From: Sarcophilus harrisii
Taxonomy: Eukaryota; Chordata; Mammalia; Dasyuromorphia; Dasyuridae
Reading direction: 5' to 3'
DNA length: 64,000 bases
Assembly: GCF_902635505.1 (NCBI RefSeq)
Contig: NC_045429.1
Span: forward strand, 161,036,997 to 161,100,996
The position numbers and the translations under genes were made by a program. Positions 52,200 to 63,385 of this stretch are shown here, one piece after another. The notes under the pieces are model-generated. The model was not told where the DNA came from, made no database searches, and worked only from the letters and a program-made list of their open reading frames with translations. Positions within the stretch are counted from its first letter, which is position 1. Every line of letters starts with the position of its first letter.

Positions 52200-52418
52200 G
52201 TGTGGGTATTTCCATGCAGGCCTGGTATCAGGAAGATTCATCTCCTTGCTTCCAAAATGGCCTCTGATATTTTCCAGTTTGTGACCCTGGGCAAGATATT
52301 AATCCTGTTTGCCTCAGTTTGAATAAAATGAACTATAGAAGGAAATAGGAAACCAGTTTAGTATCTTTGCTAAGAAAACCCCAGATTGGATCATGAAAAG
52401 TCAGACATAATTGAAAAA
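52200..52418 (+). mobile_element. MAR1-type SINE
   Basis: Diverged head, then 'ttgtgaccctgggcaagata', 'cctgtttgcctcagtttgaa', and end 'ttggatcatgaaaagtcaga' with 'cataattgaaaaa'. Confidence 0.8.
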
Positions 52419-52819
52419 AAAACAACAATAGCAATAATATTATCCTCATATGTAAGGCTTATCATATAACTAGCAACTAGGATATTATATGCATTACTTT
52501 GTGTAATTCTTTATGACTAAAAGTGTATGTTTCTCCTATTTTATTGCCTTACTATTTTTGGCTGTAAAGAAAGATGCAAAACATGTAATTATAAACTGGC
52601 AAATATATGTTTTGATAAAATCTGTTATGGTATAAAGCCTCCCCTCCAAGGTCAGGCATTAAAACTTATTTTTAAAAAAACTTCACTGGTGCAGATACTT
52701 CCTTGTCCTATGCAGATCCCAATACTTTATAGATGATTTTATGATGAGTATCTATATATGGCTGAAACATTCATTGCTTGGTGGTCAAATTTTCTGGGAT
52801 TATTTACTTCATGTTTAAA
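52419..52819. other. No recognised feature
   Basis: About 400 bases of AT-rich sequence. Confidence 0.4.
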
Positions 52820-53260
52820 TGACTCGATCTTTAGATTTTAGTCCCTTTTGCCAAAATTGTGCTCCAATCAACTAACCTTTGCAAACTTTGAGTTGTCTCA
52901 TAGACAGCTTCACATCTACCTTCATGGTCTTTGGAACAAATTGTTCTCATCTGCCCATTCTCTCAGGGGGAGTCTTCACACGATTGGAGTAGACGTTCTC
53001 CTAAGTCCACATGGGTTTGGGGCTTGTTGGTTATTCTCAACCTGGTTTATACCACCAGCTGATATGGTTTTACCATATCCCATGTGCATAAATATAGCTT
53101 TTTGAAGCCATAGAAGAGAGTTGGGTGGCAATTGGACACCAAAGGTGGATGAGCAACTCTGAAAAGGACTCAGCAAGCCTTCATGCAAGAGGTGTGGGTC
53201 CTCCCTCCACATCCCATATACCTTAATTCTTTGGTGAAATTTATATAATATGCTGTCTTG
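52820..53260. other. GC-richer segment of unknown origin
   Basis: More GC-balanced than its flanks, with frames of 85 codons (plus, 52848-53105) and 78 codons (minus, 52976-53212) overlapping on opposite strands. Neither frame has a motif, signal or splice context that I can recognise. The even composition and sharp fall to AT-rich sequence after 53260 suggest an inserted old element or a single-copy conserved segment. I cannot decide which. Confidence 0.35.
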
Positions 53261-53574
53261 AGACTGAGACTATAACACAAGTTTTCTCCTTATTTCATAT
53301 GTCACTAATTTTTTCTTGAATAAAACTTCTTTTGAGTACTTTTATGCATCGCTACTTTTATTGAGTGAAACCTCTCCTACATGAGAATGTCTTTCATTGA
53401 CTGTTTTCACCTGTGGGTTTTTTTTCTCTGTGTTAAAAGGTTCATTTACCCTGGGAAACAAAGTAGAATCCATCTTTGTTCAAATAAAATCTTTTATATG
53501 TTTTCCCTTAAGAATCTACAATAGCAAAAGAACCACTATGTTTTGGTCTTCCTAGCTAAAATTCTACTTTCTAT
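53261..53574. other. No recognised feature
   Basis: About 310 bases of AT-rich sequence with no assignable repeat. Confidence 0.4.
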
Positions 53575-53800
53575 AAGAAGTCTTTGCTCTTTCCCTCTTA
53601 ATGTTAGTTTCTTTCTCTGAGATTATGTCCAATTCAGTTTCTATTTATTAATTTTTATATTGTTGTTTTCCATATGATTGTGAACTATTTGAGTGTAGGG
53701 ACTGCTTGTTCCTTTCTTTGTAAACCCAGCAGTTAACACAATTTTGACCCATAGTGAGTATTTAATAAATGTTTGTTGATTTGCTTGTTTATTTACCTGA
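53575..53800 (+). repeat. L2 LINE 3' end
   Basis: 'tgtgaactatttgagtgtag', 'ggactgcttgttcctttctt', 'ttgacccatagtgagtattt', and 'aataaatgtttgttgatttg'. The last 170 bases are secure; the left end is uncertain. Confidence 0.75.
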
Positions 53801-54669
53801 TGTCAATAAAACAGAAATAAAATCATTCATATTTATACAATGCATTAAAGTTTATAAAACAAGCTACTTAATGAACAATTCAGTGTGACCTGCCCTTCCT
53901 GTCTACATTCCATCATACCCCTTCATCAGATAATTAGATATTAAATTGTTGAACGGCCTGTCCATTCTTTGTGAACCCAAATGATGATCTTGTGGCTTCA
54001 CATGCCAAGACTGAGTTGTGGTTATGTAGTAGAAGCAAAAACTTTATGAGAACATAAAGTACTTGAGAATGGGGACTGTTCCTTGTCATGAGATGACTCA
54101 GGAAAGAGTCAGGTAGAAAGAAAAACAAAAGCCATTCCATCAGGACAATGATTATTGCATCAGGGTGAAAAACAGCATTATAGCATTGGTTTGAGAAGGA
54201 GAGAACAAATAATCTGTTACAAATCCAGGTTTCTTGAGGAATGGGTGATTTCTCTCACCAGCTCAGGTTCCTATAAAATTCCTTGAATTTTTTGACTTTA
54301 GAAATTCTAGTTTCTCTTTCTTAACTAAAGGACTAATTTCATTACTAACTGAAGGAGGTAATGTTTGCTGTTCTGTGAAAATCTTTGTTGTCTTCCTAGC
54401 CTAATCTCAGATATTTTATGGTCAACCTAACAAAAGGTGAAAGAGAGAGTCATAATGAAGAAAAGGAGCAACAGGGAGGGAGAGAGAAAATAAACAAATC
54501 ATTTTCTACTTTCCCAAGGTTTTATCCTTCTCCCGCCCAGTTACTATTGTTCCCTTTTCCAAGATCTCAGCTCTCATGCTTTGGTCTGCATGCTCTAAGT
54601 GCCCAACAGCAGGCTTAAAACTCCTGCTTTAGCACAAAAACTGCCTATTTAACCAGTGAGTCAATAGAT
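53801..54669. other. No recognised feature
   Basis: About 870 bases; frames of 66-68 codons only. Nothing assignable. Confidence 0.45.
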
Positions 54670-55085
54670 TAATTAAAAATAAAAATTATTAAACACCTAA
54701 AACATGCCACAAATTGTGCTAGATTTGGGGGCTAAAAAGGAAAAGAAGAAAACAAACCTGCTTTATGCAAGGCATTGTGTGCTTTACAAGTGCTTTACAA
54801 ATATCTCATTTGATCCTCACAACAATCCTGTGAAGTCAATGCTTTCATTAGCTCCATTTAACAATTGAGGAAACTGAGGTATACTGAGATTAAATGATTT
54901 ACTTATAGTCACATGGTTAATAAGCATCTGAGAATGGATTGAAACTCAGGTCTTTATGATTTCAGACCCAACTCTCTATTCCTTGCATCAGTTATCTGTT
55001 CCAAAAATAGAATGATTTCTGCTTTTAGGGATCTATATTCTACAGGGGAGACAACATAGACGTATAAATAAGCATATATTAAGTA
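54670..55085 (-). repeat. L2 LINE 3' end split by a THER1
   Basis: Reversed L2: 'aattattaaacacctaaaac', 'atgccacaaattgtgctaga' (54680-54760). After the SINE at 54775-54988 it resumes with 'agggatctatattctacagg', 'ggagacaacatagacgtata' (55020-55085). Confidence 0.72.
54775..54988 (-). repeat. THER1/MIR core-SINE inside L2
   Basis: Reversed full-length copy: 'atctcatttgatcctcacaa', 'caatcctgtgaagtcaatgc', 'attgaggaaactgaggtata', 'ttatagtcacatggttaata', and head 'actctctattccttgca'. Confidence 0.82.
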
Positions 55086-55127
55086 AGTAAAAGGTAGCCC
55101 TTTTACTGCTCACTGTTAATATCATTT

Positions 55128-55405
55128 AAAGGCGAATAGGTGATGCAACATATAGAATGCAAGGACTAGAGCCAGGAAAACTTGAATTTAAACATATTTC
55201 CAGAGACTTCATAGCTATATGACATTGGACAAATCATTTAAGTTCTACATATATATATGTAACATCCTTAACTACAAAAGAGGGACAATAATAGCCTTCC
55301 TTGATTATGTCATCAAATAAGGTAATATTTGCACAATAGTTAGCAAAGTGTCTGACACATTAAGGAATGTTGCACTTAGTAAATGCTTGTTCCCCTTCCC
55401 CATTC
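55128..55405 (+). repeat. THER1/MIR core-SINE, full length
   Basis: A tRNA-like head is still visible ('ggcgaataggtgatgcaaca'), then 'gactagagccaggaaaactt', 'tagctatatgacattggaca', and end 'agtgtctgacacattaagga' with 'ttagtaaatgcttgttcccc'. Confidence 0.75.
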
Positions 55406-55529
55406 CCCTGCTGCTGTCTATTCCTGTATAGCTAAGTATAAGACAAAAAATTTTGTGATAGATTCAAACTCTTACCCCGGGAACGGCTTTTCAAGGATGA
55501 GGGCAACCATAGTTTATGAAATAATTGAT

Positions 55530-56060
55530 TCTTAGCATCTTAGAAGAAATTGTAGGATGTCATTTGCTCAATCTTTTACTCAACCCAGAAAATTTGACTA
55601 CAATATGCTCGCAAGATGGTCATACATCCTCCACTTAAATACTTCTCATGCTTAGGTGCTCACTTTTTACACATTAGCCCATTTTATCTTTTTTTTTTTT
55701 TAAATACCCTGGTGGATTTGTGAATCTATGTAGTGATCAAAATTAATATTCTCTCCAGTGGTTCAAATGTCAACACAACCATATCATCTTATGTGACTCT
55801 TGTTCATATTCGTCCATAAATCCTCCACAGAAAATTTAGACTTCCTCTAAATCTTCTACTATTATATGGGTAACAATTGGTTGTTCTTTGATTATTCTTT
55901 CCTCTTGCTACGTGGTCAAACTAATACTTTTCCTGGAAGACTGTTTCATAATAATATCTTTTAAACTACTTTGCCGATGTACTTCTTCAATGATGATGTC
56001 AATATGTCTACTTACTCTGTGGCGTACACCTTCAATTCTTCAAATTGGTGTTCTGTGCTT
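55530..56060 (-). repeat. CR1/L3-like LINE relic
   Basis: The order 'gatggtcatacatcctccac', 'ttaaatacttctcatgctta', 'ttagcccattttatcttttt', and further right 'ctacgtggtcaaactaatac', resembles the reversed 3' region of CR1/L3 LINEs. Strongly diverged; a 65-codon frame at 55888-56085 is incidental. Confidence 0.4.
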
Positions 56061-56925
56061 TGTATCCATCTTTGTACACCTTTAGGAGGATTTTTTCTCA
56101 AAAAGATGGGTTTTTGTTTCTGGAGGGAACTTGGTGTTATGTAATGAACTGCACAATTTCCTAAGGACAATCCATGCTTCTTACCACCCATTTAATTCTG
56201 AGCCCAGTTCATCTGTGGTGCTGTTCTAAAACATAAATATTGATGTAATAGCTTTATTTTCTAGTCATTGTACTGCACATTAAAATCTGTATTATATTCT
56301 TCTTATATTTGGTTTTTCTTGTGAGGATGTTTTGACTGAGTTTTTGAGAAATTATGGCTCTTATTTAGGAGGTTTTACATTGTTCTAAGGCTTGATACAA
56401 ATGAAAACAAAAGTGGAGGGATTATGTGCCCATCTTATAGAATCTTTCTTTGATTTGGTGCTTGTGCAGGACATCATTCATAACTGGTAAATTCTTTCAA
56501 AAATATATATCTTCTAATTTCATGCCTTGTTTGGTATTTATAATTATAGGGTGGCCAAAACCTGCTCTCTCCTTTTATCTTTTAAAGAATCTTATTTTAA
56601 TATGACATTTGTTTGGGTAACACCATGTTGGAAGAGAAGTATAAGGCAATGTTTTACTCTTCAAAATAAATTCTTTGTGAAATAAACGGTAGTACACTGA
56701 GATCTTGTACTCTCTGTACTTTTCAATCAATTATGGACTATAAAGATACTATCTGCTATAAAGTACTAATTGCAAAAGTTTTCCTGTTTCTTTCTCATGC
56801 CTTCAAGAATGCCTTCAGTGCACATGGTGATTGAGCTCATAAAGATTTTGAAGGAAAGGAAAATAGGGATATGAATGGATAATTTAAAATATTTTTTTAC
56901 CTTTTTTTGGATGTTTATTTTTTTC
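56061..56925. other. No recognised feature
   Basis: About 865 bases of AT-rich sequence; no repeat or ORF that I can support. Confidence 0.45.
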
Positions 56926-57358
56926 TCTCTTCCTCCCATTCTTCATCCCTCTTCTTTCCTTCCTTCTGTACTGCCCTCCTTCCTCCCTTCCTTCCTTCCC
57001 TCATTTTCCCTCCTTCCTTCCTCCCTCCCTCTTTCTCTCTCTTCCTTTTCCCTTCCTCCCTTGCTCCCTTCCTTCCCCTTCCCTTCCTCCCTTCCTCCCT
57101 TCCTTCCTCCCTTATTCCCTCCCTCCCTTTCTCCCTTCCTTCCTCCTTCCTCCCTCCCTCCATTCTTCCCTTCCTTCTCCCTCCCTTCCCCCCTTCCTTC
57201 CTCCCTTCCTTCCCCCTCCTTCCTCCCTTCCTTCCCCCTCCCTTCCTCCCTTCCTCCGTTTCCTCCCCCCCCTTCCTCCCTTCCTCCTTCGCTCCCTCCC
57301 TCCCTCCCTCTCTTCCTTCCTTCCTCCCTCCCCCCTTCTTTCCTTTCTTCCTTTCTAC
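56926..57358. repeat. Long (CCTT)n-type tract
   Basis: About 430 bases of CCTT, CCCT and TTCC units, nearly free of A and G. Frames of 146-163 codons on both strands are low-complexity shadows. Confidence 0.96.
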
Positions 57359-57359
57359 T

Positions 57360-57525
57360 TTTATAGTACTTTAAGGTTTTCAAAGCACTTTATATATTTT
57401 ATCTCATTTTGATCTTTGCTACAACTCTGGGAGGTAGGGACTCATTATTATTCTCTCTGGGAGATAGGTGAAGAAAGTGAAACAGAGTATGAGTGATTTT
57501 CCTGCTGTACTAGTCAGCTGCCTAA
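57360..57525 (-). repeat. THER1/MIR core-SINE
   Basis: 'tagtactttaaggttttcaa', 'agcactttatatattttatc', 'caactctgggaggtagggac', then a decayed core. The CCTT tract begins exactly where its 3' end lies, so the tract may have grown from the SINE end. Confidence 0.75.
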
Positions 57526-57797
57526 AAAAGATATATTCATGAAAAATATGTATAAACCGTCTGTGTTTTCTATAAGCACTTGGTTTTGCCCCTAACTCTT
57601 AAATTAAAATTTTCCCTTTCTTTTATTCACACCTTTACACAGAAGTTGCTGAAGATTTTCACAGTCTTGTAAGTTTTCTATAATATTTTTCCTGACTTCA
57701 CATCTTTTGTAGTATATGGTGGTTTATAAGCTGAAATAATTTTTAATGTATTATTTTTATAAATATTCATAATGAGCCCAGCAACATGTGATGTATA

Positions 57798-58040
57798 GGC
57801 AAGGAGGTGTCACAGATAAAATGTTAAACCTGGCATCAGGGAGACCTGAGTTGGGTTTTAGCCTTAAGCACTTTCTGTGTGATTCTGGGCAAATCACTTA
57901 ACCTCTCTCTGACTCAGTTTCCTCATCTGTAAAATGGAAACCCAAGTCCTGGGGTTGTCGTGAGGATTGAATAATATAATATATCTAAAGCACTTTGCAA
58001 ACTTTAGAGAGCTAAAGAAGTGCTCTATTATTAACTGTAG
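57798..58040 (+). repeat. THER1/MIR core-SINE
   Basis: 'cctggcatcagggagacctg', 'ctgtgtgattctgggcaaat', 'cctcatctgtaaaatggaaa', and 'gctctattattaac' at the end. Confidence 0.82.
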
Positions 58041-58223
58041 TACATGATTAAGTAGCCCATGAAATGATGTTTCATATTGCCTTTGGGTACATAATACCCA
58101 ATTTTTGTATTTTCCTCTCCAGGATTTTCCTCTCCTATGAATGATCTTTCAATTTAAATGTAATTTTGTCTTTGGATTTCATATATAGCAATAATTTTAA
58201 TACTGACATGATTCAGTTTTTTT

Positions 58224-58826
58224 AAATAACTTTTTATTTACAAGTTATATGCATGGGTGATTTTGCAGCATTGACAATGGCCAAACCTTTTGTTCCAATT
58301 TTTCCCCTCCTTCCCCCCACCCCCTCCCCTAGATGGCAGGCTGACCAGTAGATGTTAAATATATTTAAGTATAAATTAAATACAAAATAAGTATATATGA
58401 CCAAACCGTTATTTTGCTGTACAAAAAGAATCAGACTCTGAAATATTGTACAGTTAGCCTGTGAAGGAAATCAAAAATGCAGGCAGGAAAAAATATAGGG
58501 ATTGGGAATTCAATGTAACGGTTCTTTGTCATCTCCCAGAGTTCTTTTGCTGGGTGTGGCTGGTTCAATTCATTACTGCTCCATTGGAACTGATTTGGTT
58601 CATCTCATTGTTGAAGATGGCCAGGTCCATCAGAATTGATCATCATAGAATATTGTTGTTGAAGTATGTAATGATCTCCTGGCCCTGATCGTTTCACTCA
58701 GCATCAGTTTGTATAAATCTCTCCAGGCCTTTCTGAAATCATCCTGTTGGTCATTTCTTACTGAACAATAATATTCTATAATATTCATATACCACAATTT
58801 ATTCAGCCATTCTCCAATTGATGGGC
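58224..58826 (-). mobile_element. 5'-truncated L1 with exact 17-bp target duplications
   Basis: An L1 end of about 600 bases. Flanking direct repeats acatgattcagtttttt start at 58206 and 58827 and are identical over 17 bases. It holds the A tail (T-rich here), a 3' UTR with a C-rich block at 58305-58330, and about 66 codons of ORF2 (58630-58826; [19 protein letters not shown] and ELMLSE). The 3' UTR matches the 29959 copy closely, so both come from the same recent L1 lineage. Confidence 0.96.
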
Positions 58827-58844
58827 ACATGATTCAGTTTTTTA

Positions 58845-59214
58845 AAGTAACATATCCAACTGTTAGTCATTAGGTTATGAGCTTACATTGGTTAGCAGCT
58901 GAGCTAATATTGGCACAAGACCTAAAACTGAGTATCATTTGCCACCTTTTCCATCCTTCTCTGGCCAACTCTGAAGATGTAGAAGGAAGTTATATAAGAC
59001 TGAAAGTGATTTTATAAATTTCTATCTTTTCTTTGTAGTCATAGCTATAGAATTAATTACCCCATGTCCCAATAAGGTACTGGAATATGCCTTTGTGGAG
59101 AATTCTAAAAATGCCCCTAATTATTAGAAAGTTAATTCTCATTGTGGAGTTGAAATCTGGCTTCTTGGAATATATTCATTGATTCCTTGTATACTTGGAG
59201 ATTTTCAGGATCTT
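58845..59214. other. No recognised feature
   Basis: About 370 bases with no assignable repeat. Confidence 0.4.
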
Positions 59215-59390
59215 ATTGATTATAAAAAGTATAGAAGAGCACACAAATTGGATTTGGAAGATATGGTTTTATGTCCAATCTCTGCCATTTACAGTAGCAT
59301 ACTTCCTGTATCCCTAAATGAGCCAATCTGCCTGTCTAAACTTCAGTTTCATTATTTGTAAACGGAGCAAAGGATCAGAGATATAAAGCT
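59215..59390 (+). repeat. MIR fragment
   Basis: 'acaaattggatttggaagat', 'aatctctgccatttacagta', 'cttcagtttcattatttgta'. Confidence 0.65.
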
Positions 59391-59414
59391 AGAGGGGAGC
59401 TCAAGAGTCCATAC

Positions 59415-59585
59415 AGGATCATAGTATCATAGAAAGAAACTCAGAGGTTATCTGGTTCAAATCCCCTATTTGATAGATTAAAAACCTGATACCCAGGGAG
59501 GAAAAGGTCACATAAGGAGTAATTATCATAAGCAGCATTTGAACCAAGGTCTGCTGAACCAGGGTCAGTACTCTTCTAATTAAAT
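59415..59585 (-). repeat. THER1/MIR core-SINE
   Basis: 'agtatcatagaaagaaactc', 'agaggttatctggttcaaat', 'gataccca gggagg'-type core, 'agcatttgaaccaaggtctg'. Confidence 0.7.
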
Positions 59586-59679
59586 GATCTCTAAGGTCTC
59601 TTTATATCTAAGTCCATTCCATCTTCATGACAGTTCTTTAAATATTCTGATGGCAGTTAGCATATCCATTAAATGAGAC

Positions 59680-59885
59680 AGCATGAAGTAATGTAGAAAG
59701 CATCTAACCAATAGTCAATAAGACCTGGGTTCAAATTCTACCCCTGTCACTTTCTAATTGTGTGACCTGGGGCAAGTCACTCAAACTCTTAAGTCCCTCA
59801 GTGTTCTCATCTATAAAAATCAAGGGGTTGCCTTGAGAATCTCTAAGGTCCATTTTTGCTTTAAAGCTATGATCTTATGTCTTGT
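59680..59885 (+). repeat. THER1/MIR core-SINE
   Basis: 'gacctgggttcaaattctac', 'ttgtgtgacctggggcaagt', 'aatctctaaggtccattttt', 'gctatgatcttatgt'. Confidence 0.82.
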
Positions 59886-59951
59886 CTATAGTATAAATGT
59901 ATATTTTTTTTTTGGTTTCTTAAACTTAAGTGACTTAAGATTCTTCAAAAC

Positions 59952-60065
59952 ACTGTTTCATTCATTCAAAAAACATCTACTGAGTGTCCAATATATATTA
60001 GTCAGCGAGGAACTACACAAATACATTTCATGATCCCTGCTTTTAAGGGGTTTATAGTCATGGGA
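59952..60065 (-). repeat. L2 LINE 3' end
   Basis: 'cattcattcaaaaaacatct', 'actgagtgtccaatatatat', 'gatccctgcttttaaggggt'. Confidence 0.75.
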
Positions 60066-60784
60066 AGTAACTTCTTCTGAAAAATTTTACAGAATTTTAA
60101 TACAAAATGGCATACAAGTTCAAAAAAAGAGGTATGAATAAGGTTCTATGGGACTACATAGGGATTTCTATTAAAAAGCTAAGAAGAGAGAAGCCAATTC
60201 TGTGGTAGGTAAAGGTAACAAGAACAGTCAAGCAAGCAAATGTTTGGAAGATTAAGGTATTCATACTACAGGGACTGTCTAGTAAAAAAAAGAAAGTACT
60301 ACAATGACTCTCCTTCCATCTTTTTAATATTTACTTTTTAGACAAGAGTCTTTAAGAGAGTTATTGTGGGTAGCTATCTTGATTTCTATCCAGGTTGTCT
60401 CCCATCTTCATTTTTTAAGGAATAATTTATAACAATTTTTTAGAATTTTATTGTATCTTGTACCCTTTTTTTCTTATCACCTCTCATTATGAGATCACAT
60501 TTATATTTATTATAAAATTTGCAAAATCTAATTCTCCTAACATCCTAGGTGCAATGGTTCTCCAAGATAAAAAGTCTATTTTGCAAATTTCCCATTTTTA
60601 ATCTCAATAGTTATGGAAGTAATCAGTGGAAAACTTGCTATGATGAAAGATGAAATGAAGCTAAAGATTTAAATTCTAGGCTGAAGTTTTTTTATCCCTG
60701 ACCAAGACTTTTTTCTTAAAAAAAATCATTCTATACTACCTTTTTTTCATGTTTTTTTGGTAATGAACTAACTCCAAAACTGCC
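60066..60784. other. Mostly unassigned
   Basis: Part of 60066-60230 may be further reversed L2 (internal part), but the match is faint. The rest is AT-rich with no named repeat. Confidence 0.4.
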
Positions 60785-60965
60785 TCTACTGAAGTACAAA
60801 AAGTTAAAATCTTGTCAAATAGACAATAGCAATTCATCCAAGAAAACATTCATTATGACCAAGTTGGATTTACACCAAGGATATTTTTATGATTAATCAT
60901 ATTAAAAACAAAAACATCTAAAACAACATGGTTATCTTAATAGATACAGAAACATGAAAAGCTCA
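60785..60965 (+). mobile_element. Old L1 ORF2 fragment
   Basis: Translates in part to HYDQVGFTP followed by remains of the region between it and 'SIDAEKAFD'. It corresponds to residues 28-85 of the frame at 30375-32597 but is far more decayed, with multiple stops and small indels. There are no tail and no ends, so it is an orphan internal piece. Confidence 0.7.
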
Positions 60966-61629
60966 ACTTTCTGTTTTATCTACGTAATGCCCCATGATGG
61001 GTTTCATTGATCTTTGAGAAATGAATTTTTGAATGAACTAGATGTTTCTCAATTATGTAATAGACACAGGTTCTCACTGTTCTTCTGTGGCTATTCATTC
61101 ATTTTAGAGCAAAGACCTTTTCCCACTCTTAGCCTTTTCCCTAAATACTTACAGTGTGCTATCATTTAAACTTGCTTAATAGGAACTGGGAGCCACCACA
61201 TAAATATTTTAATCCTAAATGTTAGCCTTGAGGCTAACCTTGATGTCCTGTCTAATGTCCCAGAGATGAGGCATACAACAACAAATATTTAATGGTCTGA
61301 AAAAGACCATAAAAAAGCCAGCTATGTCACTGAAGATAATGTCTCCCTGTGGTAAGAGTGATGAAAGAGGATATTAACATGGGTGGCTGGCTTATATTTA
61401 GTCTGAAAGATTTGTTTATTTGCTAGAGCATAATAGCATATCATTGAGGTACTTTTGTAGTCAAAAATGGTATCGTTTTCCCTCCTCCCCTTCCTTAAAT
61501 CACCAGGGTCAGTTTTGTATTTATCAAGCTATAAGTATTTATTCAGTTTTCTGAATCTCAGCAGCCATTCTGTGAGCTCTTTCCTAAGATCTCTTCCAAT
61601 TTATTCTCCTATAATTCAAAATGAGAAGT
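60966..61629. other. No recognised feature
   Basis: About 660 bases without an assignable repeat. Confidence 0.45.
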
Positions 61630-61720
61630 AGCATAGCATAGTGGAGATGAGAGTTGGACTTGGAAACGGGAAGATTTAGGTTCAAATTACTATGAAGAAG
61701 ATCACTCAAACCTCTTGGTG
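61630..61720 (+). repeat. SINE head fragment (MIR/THER1)
   Basis: 'gtagcatagcatagtggaga', 'gagttggacttggaaacggg', 'aagatttaggttcaaatta'. Confidence 0.6.
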
Positions 61721-61997
61721 CTAGATGCAAAGCTCTTGGTCCAGAGAAGTTACCTATATGCTTTAGGGGATGAGGAGGGATTGGAGAAGCGAGCCAGGCT
61801 TTTCACTGGAAACTCCTTATCAATATATAGATCTTATTTTTTTTAAAAGAATCAATATTCGTTTGTGTCCCTAAGTTAAGAAACCATGTTGGACAAGCAA
61901 TTATAGTCCTGACCTGAAAATCATCTACTTCATTGGTTTCAGGATATACTGGAAAGAACACAACCAAAACAAATTCCCACATTGTTTTCACCTAGTT

Positions 61998-62150
61998 GTT
62001 TTCATGTTATCTCTCCCTAAAAGGAAGTGAATTCTTCAAGGATAGGTACTATAGGTACTCTTTTTTTTGACTTCTTAGTGTTTTTAGCACTTAGCACAGT
62101 GCCTGGCTCATAGTACATAATTAATAATTTTTTATTCACTGACTGATTAG
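61998..62150 (+). repeat. L2 LINE 3' end
   Basis: 'gtgaattcttcaaggatagg', 'tagcacttagcacagtgcct', 'ggctcatagtacataattaa'. Confidence 0.8.
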
Positions 62151-62234
62151 TCATGTTTAGAAACGGGTGTCTCATTCTATATTTGTGACATTCTATTCTG
62201 TCAGGAAGTGGTCCTATAGAATTATAGAAATAAG

Positions 62235-62458
62235 TATAGAAGAAGAAGGAAGCTCTATTACTAGCTATGTAGCCTCTGACAATTAAATCTTTCCATTTTA
62301 CTTTGCTCATCTATAAAATAGAAATGATATGGTTTACACTTACCTACCACATACCACACAATCATCATAAAGATCAAATGGGATACTACCATATGGTGAG
62401 TGTTTGGTTACCATAATACCTATTATAAAGGAGGGCTCTTATTATTATTATTTTCAAG
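62235..62458 (+). repeat. MIR/THER1 core-SINE
   Basis: 'ctattactagctatgtagcc', 'ttgctcatctataaaataga', 'cataaagatcaaatgggata', and an ATT-repeat end. Confidence 0.7.
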
Positions 62459-62884
62459 GCTTTTGCTGATTTGTTATAAGACCTTAATCTCTTAGTCTGT
62501 TGACTTACCTGCAGAATAAAAGTAATAATCTTTTTTCCACCTGCTGATTGCTTGCTCAGAGCAGTGAGGATTTGAGTTAAGCTTTCCTAAATTTTCTAAT
62601 GAAAGATATAAAGCCCAACTATGATTAAGGAGAAAAGTAAAGAGGCAAATCTTTCACAAGCAGAAGATATTTCAGGTATAGGCAGACAACTTCCTGCTTC
62701 TCTGTTATTAAATCAAGACTGGAATCCAATATGGTACAAAGTAGGCAGAATGATTACTTTTGCTCTGTCTGCATTGAGGGCTTTTCTTTAATTAGATCTT
62801 ATTTTGGAACTGGCAAAGATGAAATAATTACTCTTGACATTGTGTAACTGTGGGAGTGGGAGAACTAAACTTGGGATTTCAGGG
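62459..62884. other. No recognised feature
   Basis: About 430 bases of AT-rich sequence. Confidence 0.4.
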
Positions 62885-62892
62885 GTCTATGT

Positions 62893-63050
62893 CAGGACTT
62901 CTTGAACTTTTTCCACTGGTCACTCCTTTTCACTAGACAAATTTTTATGTAACTCCAGGTATATTATACTTACTGATAATAAGTCATAATTTCACAATCT
63001 CCTATACAAATCCCCTTGTGTGGTCACAACTCCCAGTTTAAGAAACTTTT
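62893..63050. mobile_element. Short hAT-type DNA transposon (MITE), copy 2
   Basis: A 158-bp non-coding element starting caggacttcttgaact and ending agtttaagaaactttt, with imperfect inverted ends. Flanks gtctatgt (62885-62892) and gtctaagg (63051-63058) form a diverged 8-bp duplication that also fits nnnTAnnn. Homologous throughout to 33426-33618 but about 35 bases shorter in the middle. Confidence 0.82.
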
Positions 63051-63124
63051 GTCTAAGGAGCTCCAGTGGCAGAAAAACCACTCACTAATGCTAATTCAGA
63101 GCATCAGTTGCTGTTCCACAAAAC

Positions 63125-63270
63125 TTAGGAAATTGTGTGGAGTCCCTAAGAGGTTCAATAATTTGCCTGTGGATATATCCATCAGTCAGTGTATGTGTCA
63201 AAGGCTTGATTTGAACTCAATTTTTCCTGACTCCAAGAAAGGGTCTCTAGCCACAGTACTACCTTTTCCT
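63125..63270 (-). repeat. MIR/THER1 fragment
   Basis: 'aagaggttcaataatttgcc', 'aaaggcttgatttgaactca', 'tttcctgactccaagaaagg'. Confidence 0.62.
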
Positions 63271-63281
63271 GATGGTTGTTT

Positions 63282-63385
63282 ATGTCTTTCTCTTTGTCTC
63301 TGTCTGTCTGTCTGTCTGTCTCTGTCTCTCTCCTCTCTCTTTGACTCTCTCTTGTCTCTCTGTCTCTGTCTCTCTCTCTCACACA
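63282..63385. repeat. (TCTG/TCTC)n microsatellite
   Basis: CTGT and CTCT units ending in CACACACA. Three overlapping frames here are artefacts. Confidence 0.94.

Noticed and set aside
56875-57383. Frames of 146-163 codons over the CCTT tract
   Set aside because: Low-complexity Pro/Ser/Leu or Lys/Glu/Gly strings from a microsatellite.
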